Of a stretch of 64,000 bases of DNA, positions 26,540 through 39,200 are shown one piece after another. Where the stretch lies: positions 1-64,000 of the forward strand of contig RPFO01000700.1 in NCBI GenBank assembly GCA_009746045.1, in the 5' to 3' direction. Each line of letters begins with the position of its first letter. The stretch's first letter is position 1. This DNA comes from Mesostigma viride (Eukaryota > Streptophyta > Mesostigmatophyceae > Mesostigmatales > Mesostigmataceae). The translations under genes were made by a program, and so were the position numbers. The notes beneath the pieces were generated by a model, which saw only the letters and a list, made by a program, of their open reading frames with translations, searched no databases and had not been told where the DNA came from.

Positions 26540-27272
26540 GTCCACACATTTGTCTGACTAACGGTTTTCTGGGTACAAGTTGTACATACGTGTAAGTAGG
26601 ATCTATCTAACTTGTGTGAATTTAAAGAGCCAACCAGCCTATCGTGACCTTCACGGATGCACGGAGCCGCCATTACCCTGTTGTCAGTAACTAGGTCGGC
26701 CATGTGTGTCTCGGGCTGCCTGGCTGGTGACAACGGCTCCCTGTACCGCAGCCCCCATTGTAGTTCTCCATGGCTTTGGTGTACCGCATGGCAATCGGCC
26801 GCTCAAGGGGGGGATAAGGCAATCCACGGGTGGCGCTTGTTTTCCCTTTGGAGAGCGTAATGCATCGGCAATGTGATACCTCAGAGGAGCCAGTATAAGC
26901 TGCATTGCCGCGCTGCTTCGTCAAAATCATTTATCGAGTATCACTTAAGTTGAGGTTCACAGTATAGGTGGGTTTTTACGCAAATATGCTTGCATTGGGC
27001 CACCATGACGCCCATGGTCCACATTACCTGGTGCCCAGTGCTGGATGCAAGTAGACGGTTGCGGGGGCTCCATGAGAGAGGCTGGGCCTTCAACTCGCAC
27101 AGTGCAGCAATTACCCCTTCATCGAGCCACTTCTGAACATACCGATGGTTGTCTGCCCACTCCACCCGCCCACCAAGCTGCGGTAGTATGCAGCATTAGT
27201 AGCAGTAACGACAACTGTGTACAGCCCTTATTTGGCCCCCCTCGCAAACACCCGTTCGACCCCCACCCCCAG
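26538..27272. other. Non-satellite sequence before the spliced gene
   Basis: A frame runs open from about 27045 into the first confident exon. The pyrimidine tract and CCCCCAG at 27264-27272 look like a splice acceptor, so I treat this as intron or 5' flank. The promoter could lie here but no element is recognisable. Confidence 0.4.
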
Positions 27273-30200
27273 GCCAAGGATGCCAGCAGTGGCGGCGGCG
27301 CCGGGCGTGCACCCGAGACGCTGCAGGAGCGCATGGAGCGCCAGATGGACGCGATATCGGCGGCGCACTCGTCCGAGGAGAGTGCGGCGCGCCAGAAGCT
27401 GGCCGCAGAGAACCGTCCGCTGCTGGAGAAGATGGACGAGACGGAGGCGGTGCTGCGGCGGCGGCGCACCGCGCGCGAGAAAAGTGCGTGGGGGAAGAGT
27501 GTTTGGGAGGAAGGGGGGGGAGACGGGGGGGGCGAGTGCGGGGAGGGAGTGCCTGGGGGAAGAGTGTTTGGGGGTGGGGAGATTGTGTGGGGTTGGATGG
27601 AAACAGGAAAGGTAGCACCATCCCTTGCAGCAGAATGGATCCTGCCAGAAAGATTGGGGGGGAGGGGGGGTGGCAAAAGGGGGAATAGGACGGGGGGGGG
27701 GGGGGGGCTGCTCCAGAGACTTTGCTAACGTGCATGCCGCGGGCACGGCACTGGTGAGGGGCAGTGTGGCGTGGCAGGCTGTAAACCTGACATTCTTCAA
27801 TCTAGGATGTGGTATCCTTCAGCTTCTGTCTGTATATTGCTCGGCACACCATCGCTTTCAGCTGCCTTCCTTGGACGAACCAAAGGTCCTTTCACTTTAA
27901 ACATCGTAACAAAATTCTTAATTTAGCTCAAGGATAGCGATGTCAAAAACCGCTGCCTGGCTTCTCTTCCCCTGCATGTTGGCCCTATTCCTGTTTCTCT
28001 TCCTTGCCTCCACTGTGGCTTATACTACTACTACTCCATTATTATTGGCTTATACTACTATATATGTATATTCCTGTTTCTCTTACTTGCCTCCACTGTG
28101 GCCTATATATTATTGGCTTATGTATATTATAATCCTGTTTCTCCTCCTTGCCTCCTCTGTGGCTTGTGACACATGCCCTCCTGTACGTACGTGTGCTTGT
28201 TGTGCCTTACGCTTCATACCTCACGGCGATGTGTGTGTCCCCCCACCCCTGGCCATTTCTCCTGTTCCCCCACCCTACCTTCCCACCTCACATGTCGTCC
28301 GTCTCCCCTCTCTCCTCGCCCCTCCTCCCAACCCCCCATGCATTGGCACCATGCTCACCCATTTCCTGTGTGCGCTCCGCCTTAACGGTGTTGCACGCCA
28401 GAGCTCATGTCCCTCGGCGTGTTCTCGGACGAAGCCAACGCTTTGCGGGCGCGTTCCCAGTACCGCGCCGACCTCAAGCGAACGTAAGCAAAGGGGGGGG
28501 GTTCATGGGGGTCCATACTGTCCATGAAGCAGCCAGAGGGGTGGAATGTGTGTCCGTACCGCACACACCTCAATCGAGCGTTAGCAAGGGGGGGGGGGTC
28601 ATTGGGGGCCATGCCGTCAATGAAGCAGCCAGGGGGGTGGAATGTGTGTCCGTACCGCACACACCTCAATTGAGCGTAAGCACACGGGGGGGCACTAGGC
28701 CTCGCGAGGGCCACCCCTCCCTGTGCCCAGTTCTAGCATGCTATCAAGCAAGTTGTGGCCAAGCTGGCCGTGGGTGGGGTCATGGGCAGAAAGTTGGCGC
28801 GATGTCGGCTGCTTCGTTGTTGTGCATTGCTATCTTCACCTCCAGTGCATATCGACACCGTCCGTTTTGGCGTGCTGGCCCACCCATCTGTGTGGGATGG
28901 TCTTTACCCTGGAGCATAACCCTTCACGCCTCTGATGTGTTCCTTTTCCTGGCCCATGTCCCCACTCGTGCACCTCGCAGCATGCACAATAGCCTGGGCC
29001 TGATGAGTGGCCGACGCGGCTTCTACTTTGATGACTCAAAGATCATCGAGGGCAGCCTGGGCCACAAACTTCTCGCCCTCATCGAGGTGAGTACATAAAA
29101 GAGCGCGCCAACGGTGGCATGGCAAGGAGCGTGTGCTGTTTCCATACCACCTGTCCCTGTACCACGCTCGCTTGGGCATGGTTTGCCCCCCAAAATCAGA
29201 ATATCATGACTAACGAATGTGGGTCCCAGCTCTTCTGGGGAAAGGCGGAGAGTCATCCGGTTAAGACAACGGGTATTTTGAGGGTATAGATTAAGGTATG
29301 ATGATACGAAGGCATGCAAGGAGGAATAGGGCAATCCATGCGCGGAAGCCCTCTTGTGGATACTTGAAAGGACAGTATCGTAATGGGCAGGTGCATCCCC
29401 ACGCGATGGCTTTCTTACTCCTGTTATCCACGTTCCATTGCCCCCTTGTCACTTGTAAATGGGTTTGGTCACTTGTATATAGTTCTTGTCACTTTGTATA
29501 TTGCTCATGTTCATGTTTTGTGTATCCATCACTCGGCACCTGCCCCACCTTCCACCCTGCCTCCGCTCCCCCCCACCCCATCGCTTGGCCTTCATCCCCG
29601 CCCCCTGCACTTTGCCCCACATAACCCGATTCCTGCTTCTGCGATGCTTCCCCCCTGCCCCCTGTCGTGGCCTTGCCACCTCTCTAATCTTCTCTCCGAC
29701 CCATTCCTCTACCCCCCCAACCCCATCCTCCAACCCCATTTCTCCCCCCCACCCCGCCACCATCACCCAACCAGAACATTGACGCGATGGACGACAGCTC
29801 AATTGACCGCGAGGTGGCCAACGTGGCTGGCGCGATGACGGCGGCAGTAGGCCGGTCCAAGGAGCGCCTCGTGGTGCCGCCGCAGGTGGCCGAGAAGCGC
29901 AAGGCAGAGACAGCCGCCCGCACCGCGCAGGTAATGGGAGAAGGAGGGTTCGTGGATGAGTGCGATCCGTAGATACTGGGGTTGGAGGGGAGGGGGGGAG
30001 GGGAAGCACCGCGCAGGTAATGGGAGAAGGAGGGTTCGTGGATGAGTGTGATCCGTAGATACTGGGGTTGGAGGGGAGGGGGGGAGGGGAAGCACCGCGC
30101 AGGTAATGGGAGAAGGAGGGTTCGTGGATGAGTGTGATCCGTAGATACTGGGGTTGGAGGGGAGGGGGGGAGGGGAAGCACCGCGCAGGTAATGGGAGAA

Positions 30201-33200
30201 GGAGGGTTCGTGGATGAGTGTGATCCGTAGATACTGGGGTTGGAGGGGAGGGGGGAGGGGAAGCACCGCGCAGGTAATGGGAGAAGGAGGGTTCGTGGAT
30301 GAGTGTGATCCGTAGATACTGGGGTTGGAGGGGAGGGGGGGAGGGGAAGCACCGCGCAGGTAATGGGAGAAGGAGGGTTCGTGGATGAGTGTGATCCGTA
30401 GATACTGGGGTTGGAGGGGAGGGGGGGAGGGGAAGCACCGCGCAAGTAATGGGAGGGGAAGGACAGGTTGTTCTCTCACCCCCACCGCGCAAGTAAACCT
30501 GGGGAAAGGCAGGGGGATCGTCTCGCACAGGTCAAGGGGACAGGGGGGGAAGGGGTGATGCCTTACCCACACGGTGCAGGGAATGGGGTGAGGAAGAAGG
30601 GGGGATGAGAGTACCCCACACGGTACAGAAAAAATAGGAAAGTGGGGAGGGAGGAAGGGATGGTTTGTTGCCCGCACCGCGTGGGCGAAACACCACCCCT
30701 TTACCCCACGTGTTTGCAGAAGCGACCCTGGGGAACCCCATGTCTGGCAGCAGACACAAACCAAAATAAAATGATGTCCCTTGACTTAAAAATCAATTCA
30801 TTATATACTACTCAGAACTTGTAAAAAGCTGTTAATTAGGCCTTATACATGTTGTAACATTAATTCGCCATACATCAGTCTGACACATCATTCGTCGTTT
30901 TCATTATTTCCCATCCTTTCCACCTTTCGTCGACAATTCTTTTTTCCTCACTTTATTAGAGATGTGCCCCTCGTTTTCCCCTTCATCACTCGATACCAGC
31001 CCGGGCATGTCATCCCACTTGTCATTATCCATCACCTGCACACACACCCTTTCATCATCTCAATCGATCTTCTATTTGAGAAAGGGCTTCTGGTGATGAG
31101 CACTAGTTGGGTATTTACTGTGTTCGTTGCTTCCATATGCCTTGGCGTTCCCCCCCCCTGCACACACACACGCGCGCGCCCGCACGCACGCACACATGCA
31201 TACATGCACCCACATGCAGGTGATCGCCAAGTACCGGCAGCAAGTAGAGGCGCGCCGGAAGGACCTGCTGCGGCGGGAGGGCATCCTCCGCAGCGAAGCC
31301 GACAAGGAGGAGGAGGAGCGTGCGGAGGAGGGCTCTCTGCTGGGTGGGGAGGAGGACGAGGGCGAGGAGGGCGAGGGTGAGGGGCAGGTGGATGAGCACG
31401 GGAACCCCCGGCCGTGGGTGAAGAAGGCCAAAGTCAGGGAATGGAACGAAGAGAAGCTGAAACGTGAGTGTGGGCACGTTGAAGATAAACGCATGGGGGA
31501 CGCTGGGGGCTCACATTAAGGGTTGGTGATGGGGTTGGGGGGGTCAGGAGCTGTTGCACGAAAGGAAATGCCGCAGAATGACGAGGAAGAGGGGTAACGA
31601 AATGTGCCGAAGCAGTGTACTGGGGAAGTTGGAATCTTTGGAAGGGTCCTTTGGAAGAGCAAGGCATGAGAAACGGTGAAGGGGCGATTTGGACGGGAGT
31701 GTTGAGAGCAACGCAGGGAACAAAGGTGGTGTCATCACAGAGAATGAGAAAAGCGAGGAAGAGGGACATGAGGACAGTGGGTTTATCGCATCTGATTCGC
31801 CGTTATGACCGACCATGATGCTGGTGGAGAGGGCAAGAGAGGAGACTGCTGGTGGAGGGAAGTGACTGAAACGAACGGTATCGAACGTCATCATGGTTAG
31901 GATGTTTTTGGTTGTCATCAAGAGATGTAGCAATCATGATGCGTGTGTCAGTCTGGCGAGTGTCAGGACCTAGCCAGCTAGCTAATGTGGTCTTTACTTG
32001 GGAGGTCTAGCTTTTCATGGGCAGGTGTTGGTGTCAACATCACCTTCAAGAGCCATGTTGCCAAGTTACTCTGTACCTAGGGGCACTGGCTGTCTCTTGC
32101 TATGTATCCCACGATTTAATGCGGAAAAATGACGACTCTGGCCCTTCCTTGTCACGCTCACCTTGATCGCTTTCCTTGCCTGCTTTCTGGTGCCTGCCAC
32201 GTGATGACAAACAGGCACCAACTGGCAGTCTGTGGAGATGATTAAAGCCGCGCTCACACGCGTGGAGCAGGTGAGCGTGCTGGGCCCCACGCTGCCACCT
32301 TCACGTCTTCTAGGCTGTCTCCACCAATGCTTCCAATAGCTTTACACACATACTACGTAGTAGCCAATGTGCATGCAAGGCCTGCCAAAGCCGTAGGGCA
32401 GAATCTCATGGAGGGGACAGGACATACCTAAAGTGCACTTTTGTGGAAAGCATACCTATGCATGTGCTAAAAATCCAAGGATGATTGGGGACCATAAATA
32501 TGATTCTTAAATAAATTTGCAGCCATGGGGGGGGGTACTACCCCCCAGCAGGTGCCCGTTATATGCTAAAAGTAGAAAAAAGACGCTATTGGGGGCCTAA
32601 TTTCCATAGGAGAATGGGCAAACATATTGGGACCACATTCCATAATTCCAGATAGTTCCCCCATTTTTTAGAAATGCTACCTAATTTTGAGCACAGAATA
32701 ATCATGTTTAGACACATTGATGGATATTTCCGCAAAAAGGGTACTTTTTCCACAAAAAAGATAATAAAATAAATCATAAACAAATTGAATAATGTCATAT
32801 CACATATTTTCTAATATTACAGGTGGGGGGACATGCAGCCGCAAGTTTTCACGTCATTCTGACAAGCGCAGCTCTAGTTGATGGATTTCCTAGGTAGCCA
32901 CCTGTGACGAAGCTAATGTAGGTTTTTTAGTGTATCTTACCACACTAACACCCCCCTTAATCCATCCAAGCCATGCAAAAACTGGCCAAACCACATGCTA
33001 CCATCCTCTCTGCACATGTGGTTTCTCCTATGTTCAAGGTTTGACGCCATTCTGACAAAAACTGCCCAGGTTACATCCAAGAGGGCCACCCACGAAGACG
33101 CTACAAGCTTTAGTTACCATTTGGCCACGTTAGCATCTCCTTCTCCATCAAAGACCTCTGCAAACTGACCAGAGCGCATATTATTAACTCTTGCACGCTA

Positions 33201-36200
33201 ACAGCAACACATGCTCAAGATTGGGGGTCATTGTGAGAAGAACTGCTCAGGTTGATGGGTTTAATGTGTGACCACCTGACAAGGCGCTAAGGACCACTCA
33301 GTAAGCAGGTAAACACAATGACACGTCATATGCCATCCAGCATGCATCAAAACCATGCTGAATATGTATAGAAAGTACAAAGGGGTGGCCACGCACCTCA
33401 TACGCCTTCACCGCCCCTGGAGCATGGCCACCCTTGTATCTATGTGCATAGCAATAACGATGGTAGCACTAACATGCCTAACCAGCATTTTCTATGTTTC
33501 TCCCAGGTTAGAGTGTAAGGTTGATCCCAACCAAGCTAATCAACACTACAACACCTCCTAAACTGCCCTACCCAGCATGGGCAACAAAGCGGGACTATGG
33601 AGGGCAAGGAACCAAGTAGGATCATGGTATGCATAGCTTGCACGCAGTCAACCATGTCATCCATGGTTGGCTCAGCACATTGTAGTCTTGTCACATCATC
33701 ATAGCAAGGGAAAGCTCAAATAAACCAACAGCGGCAGCTATCTACATGGAGTCACACAAATGCAATATCTCCAACATTATCATCACTACAACACTTCCAT
33801 CCCTGTACGATAAAATGCAAAGAAATTATTGGCGGCCCTTCAGCGCATGAGCGCTGTGATGCCGCTGCGAAAAGAGGGTGCGTCACTCTCACACAACAAG
33901 AAGCGTCCATACGCACGACATCCTTGCCAGAACAGTGTTATGAAATGCCTTAAACCTTCCCGAGAAGCTATACACCCCCACACACACACGTTTACGGTTG
34001 GGGTCCAATGGACCCAGGGCTGCGATCTTAAATCTAATTTCAAATCCAGGGCTGACGATCTTAAAGTTGAAGGCTGTAGGATCATAAACCTGATGCGGTT
34101 CACCTGAGTACGTAACCTATCGCATACCACTGACCAGCCATTTGTACCTACTTTCAGATCTTTTGCCCAAATTAAGCCCTGCGATCTTTAACCTGAAATT
34201 CCTAAATCCAGGGTCTCAAGATCTTAAACCTGGGAATCTCAAACGTGGGGGGGGGGGGGGAGGCGTGTAGGCTGCCACTGAAGCGGCCCTGACCACGACA
34301 TCCATGAAAACAATCTAAAGCTGCCGGGAATTCGACAACACAACGGTAAGCAACAGCGAGCTAGCTGGCGGAAACTGCCCAAAAAGAACGCAAAAAACTT
34401 CGAACGATGAGCTCATAGAATAAAGCATTGATAGCAGGTAAACATTTGCGACATATCTGTATATTGCCCTCGTAATTCCCTCACCCAGGCGCGCAAAAAC
34501 GGTCGTTCTTCCATGGACAGGTCAGACACGCACTCGGCAGGCCTGTACAACTACTTATCGAGAATGGCCGAAAATGTGGCAAAAAGCACCCGCTCGGTTT
34601 AGAATTCGATGCTACCGATATAAATGCCTGCCTCACAGTCAGAACAACCCCTAAAACCGCGATTTTACTGCCGCTGTCATGAATTCTATTTCATTCCACG
34701 AACCAAAAAATTCAGATTACCCCCCATGCCAATGGCATCAAAAGAAAGCAGTGATATTGTAAAGCAGCAACTTGCCGCCACAAACCAACACCATAAACTC
34801 ATCGTCTTTAACACTCGAGTATATATTTTGCATTTTGCTTGCCCAATTGTGGTAATTCCGCCTGAACGCAGTCGCCATGGCCACTTCCGCACGGGGTGCG
34901 CCCACCGTGCACCCACTTTTCACGGTACGGACGGTACCTCGGACGGTGCCGCGAATTTTTCGTCGCCAAAAAATTCATGCATGTCCTGTCCCCTTAAAGT
35001 GAGCAGCACGAGCCTGGCAATCGTCGGGTATGCTATCTTGTCAGGTATTCTGCAACGCTGGACCCCAAGCGGCTGGGGATGTCTATGCCCGCGCTCGCTG
35101 TGTGCTAGAGATCCCTGCTGCGGCGTTGTGCCCGGGATGGGTCCCACTACAGCCCGTGACAGCATTCAACGGAGCGCTAGAGCATGTGAATAGCGTCCGG
35201 CTGTGTTCTGACATGTCCCTAGCCCCTGGCCCTTGACCCTTCACCCTTCACCCTTCACCCTTCACCCTTCACCCTTCACCCTTCACCCTTCACCCTTCAC
35301 CCTTCACCCTTCACCCTTCACCCTTCACCCTTCACCCTTCACCCTTCACCCTTCACCCTCCACCCTTCACCCTTCACCCTCCACCCTTCACCCTTCACCC
35401 TTTACCCTTCACCCTCCACCTTTCACCCTTCACCCTTCACCCTTCACCCTTCACCCTGCACCCTGCACCCTGCACCCTGCACCCTGCACCCTGCACCCTG
35501 CACCCTGCACCCTGCACCCTGCACCCTGCACCCTACACCCTGCACCCTGCACCCTGCACCCTGCACCCTGCACCCTGCACCCTGCACCCTGCACCCTGCA
35601 CCCTGCACCCTGCACCCTACACCCTACACCCTACACCCTTGACCCTGGACCCTGGACCCTGGACCCTGGACCCTGGACCCGTGACCCTTGTGACCCTTGA
35701 CCCTTGACCCTTGACCCTTGACCCTTGACCCTTGACCCTTGACCCTTGACCCTTGACCCTTGACCCTTGACCCTCGACCCTCGACCCTCGACCCTCGACC
35801 CTCGACCCTCGACCCTCGACCCTCGACCCTCGACCCTCGACCCTCGACCCTCGACCCTCGACCCTCGACCCTCGACCCTCGACCCTCGACCCTCGACCCT
35901 CGACCCTCGACCCTCGACCCTCGACCCTCGACCCTCGACCCTCGACCCTCGACCCTCGACCCTCGACCCTCGACCCTCGACCCTCGACCCTCGACCCTCG
36001 ACCCTCGACCCTCGACCCTCGACCCTCGACCCTCGGCCCTCGGCCCTCGGCCCTCGACCCTCGACCCTCGACCCTCGACCCTCGACCCTCGACCCTCGAC
36101 CCTCGACCCTCGACCCTCGACCCTCGACCCTCGACCCTCGACCCTCGACCCTCGACCCTCGACCCTCGACCCTCGACCCTGGACCCTCGGCCCTCGGCCC

Positions 36201-39200
36201 TCGCCCCTGGACCCTCGACCCTGGACCCTCGACCCTGGACCCTCGACCCTCGACCCTCGACCCTCGACCCTCGACCCTGGACCCTCGACCCTCGACCCTC
36301 GACCCTGGACCCTCGCCCCTGGACCCTCGACCCTGGACCCTCGACCCTGGACCCTCGACCCTGGACCCTGGACCCTGGACCCTCGACCCTGGACCCTCGA
36401 CCCTAGACCCTCGACCCTGGACCCTCGCCCCTGGACCCTCGACCCTGGACCCTCGACCCTGCACCCTCGACCCTGGACCCTCGACCCTCGACCCTCAACC
36501 CTGGACCCTCGACCCTCGACCCTCGACCCTGCACCCTCGACCCTGGACCCTCGACCCTGGACCCTCGACCCTGGACCCTGGACCCTGGACCCTCGACCCT
36601 GGACCCTCGACCCTGGACCCTGGACCCTGGACCCTCGACCCTCGACCCTGGACCCTTGACCCTCAACTCTCAGCCCTCAACTCTCATCCCCCGCATCTTG
36701 CCTTTTGCCCTTGCACCTCCAGCCCCGCACCTCGCACCTCCAACAGGTGTATTCGAATGCACGTTTGCAATTACCTCAGCACATATTAGTAGGAATGCTA
36801 ATATTGCATTTGGTTATGGTTGCCAAGGTATCGACCAATGATTTTACCAATATATACCCAGCAACTGTCAGCATTTGCCTCGCAACCTTTGCGGCTTCTT
36901 GTCACTGACTGTTGATGCATTAATGATCACTGTACAACTGCGCGGCTGACTGTAGTACACTTGTGGAATCTTCTGTTGTCCTTTTCAATCATTCCGTACT
37001 GTACTTTGGAGTACCTGATTGTTCATTCACTGGCTCAGTACTGTCCACTTGGCGCGCAGCACCCAGACATTGCGTTCTGATGGCATAGGCCTCGGATCTG
37101 ATACACGCTCTTCCTAACTGTGTTGATTGGGACTTGCACACTTAGATAGCGCTTGTACCAGCTATGCTAACTCCAATGTCCTACATCCTACCACAAACCT
37201 CCACTTTGTGTGCTTGCCCCTGGCCCTTTGCCCCTTGCCCCTCGACCCTCACCCCTCGACCCTCACCCCGCGCAGGCGGTGGAGACTATTTCGCACGTTT
37301 CCGAGGACATGCTGGTCAACCCGGACGAGCTGCGCGCGCCCAAGCAACCGGGCGTTGACCGCCCCTGGCTGCTGGAGGACGCCACCACCAACACCGTGGT
37401 GGGCAACAGCTCGTGGAGCGGGACCAGCAGCCTGGCCTCGCCCACCACGGCCCCCATGCTGGGGGGTGCGGGCGGCGAGTCGCTGCGCCGGCTCGATCGC
37501 TCCTTGTCCTCCCGCATGCGCGCCGGGAGCAGCGCAGGCCTGTACAAGGACAACAGCAACGGGGTGCTTGGGTCGCCGAGCCCAGGGGGAAGCAGCCCCC
37601 TGGGGGCCAAGTGGCCGGACACGCCAGGGACCATGTCTGCCCTCGCCACGTCCCCCAAAGAGACGGTGGAAAGCCCCAAGCGGCGTGGCGTGCGGTTCGG
37701 GGACATCCCTGAGACGTCCTCGTCAGGGCATGCATCCCCCGACATCCCGCGCGGGCGCCTGGTGGAAGACGTGGAGCCTGAGCCTGTCATGAACGCGGGC
37801 CCCGCCACCACCACCGTGGACGACGCCGCATTGCCGCGCCGGCGCCGCGGCTCCGTCTCCCGCTCAATGACGATCCACGGGTCCTACTTCATCGAGGAAG
37901 GCGGCTTGGGCGCGCCCAATCGCAGCGCGTCGCCGTCGACGGCCATCCAGCATGCATTAGCGGGCCGTGATGGGAAGCCACGCGCGGAATCCAGCGTCGA
38001 CAAGTGCGTTGGCCGCGTTGCCTACGGGAGATCGGTGTTTGCTTGGGGGGGGGGGCGAGGGGAGGAGGATAAGAACAGACCCTTGTGCGCTGCCTACTGT
38101 TGATTACTTGGCATTCAAAAGGGGGGGGGGGAGTGGACATGCTCGATGAAAGTAGGGGCGTCGTGGACACAGTAAATGGGGTGCTATGCATGTGGGAGGA
38201 TGCGTTGGCTTCTCGCTCCTGTGTCCGCCGCGACGAGGCCTGAGACATGGCACAACAAGATATGCGGGCCGCAGGGCATGCGCGCACATTCCTGGCCCCA
38301 GCAGGACAAGGTTCTCCCCCTTGCTCCTCATGCTTGTTCCTGTGCTGCCACTGGTCACGGCTCGTGGGTATCATGACCAGGAACCATGACCCGACGGTAG
38401 TTCTTTCAAAGGTAACATGACTAAGCAACTCGCGCGCCTCTATTGGGGACAGGGTGCGGGCCATTGGAAAGTGGATGCGAAGCCGTGGGGGGGAGATGCG
38501 GGCCATTGGGAAGTGGATGGGAAGCCGTGGGGGGAAGGTGCGGGCCATTGGGAAGTGGATGGGAAGCCATGGGGGGAAGGTGCGGGCCGTTGGGAAGTGG
38601 ATGGGAAGCCGTGGGGGGAAGGTGCGGGCCATTGGGAAGTGGATGGGAAGCCGTGGGGGAGAGACAGCAGTTGGCTGCCAAGCACCCATCATCACCCCCC
38701 ATTGGTAGGCATGGTGGCACCCATGTTTTGCCTACAAGGTTACCTTAGATGCCACCCTAGACGGTTCTTTGGCGATGCTTGCGTGCTTTCATCTGTCAAG
38801 GCATGCATATCCAAAGCACTTGAGCCCAGGGCTCGAGGCATTACTGTTTCCTCCTGCCAACGTGATGCCATGTGCTAAACCCTCCCTACAATGCGCTCCT
38901 GCATTCCACGGTGCACATGTGCTATCAACATGCCCTTCCTTCTGCCCCCCTCCATTGTACAACCACCAATAAATGGCCAGATTCGTTGACAGGTAAAAGT
39001 TACCAATTCAAGAAGCGGTGGGCGTGCAGATGCCCTGCTCAAGAACTTAGCAGCCAGCGTTGAACCAACCAAGTAACCGGCCGAGGCGCCTGCCTACACC
39101 TATACTACCCATCATAATAACAATTGCCTAACTAACTAAGCAAGTAACTAATGAACGCTACCCGACCTATTCCTTGCATTTTTAACCTCTTGTCAACCAT

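Noticed and set aside
24524-26733. ORFs over 600 codons encoding Pro-Thr-His-Pro, Gly-Trp-Val-Gly or Arg-Glu-Gly-Gly repeats
   Set aside because: They are products of CCCA, CCCT, CCAT and CCAG microsatellites, open in all frames.
35233-36789. Repetitive ORFs such as Leu-Asp-Pro-Arg-Pro-Ser-Thr repeats
   Set aside because: A 7-bp repeat reads identically in all frames of a strand. It lies inside an intron of a gene with matching phases.
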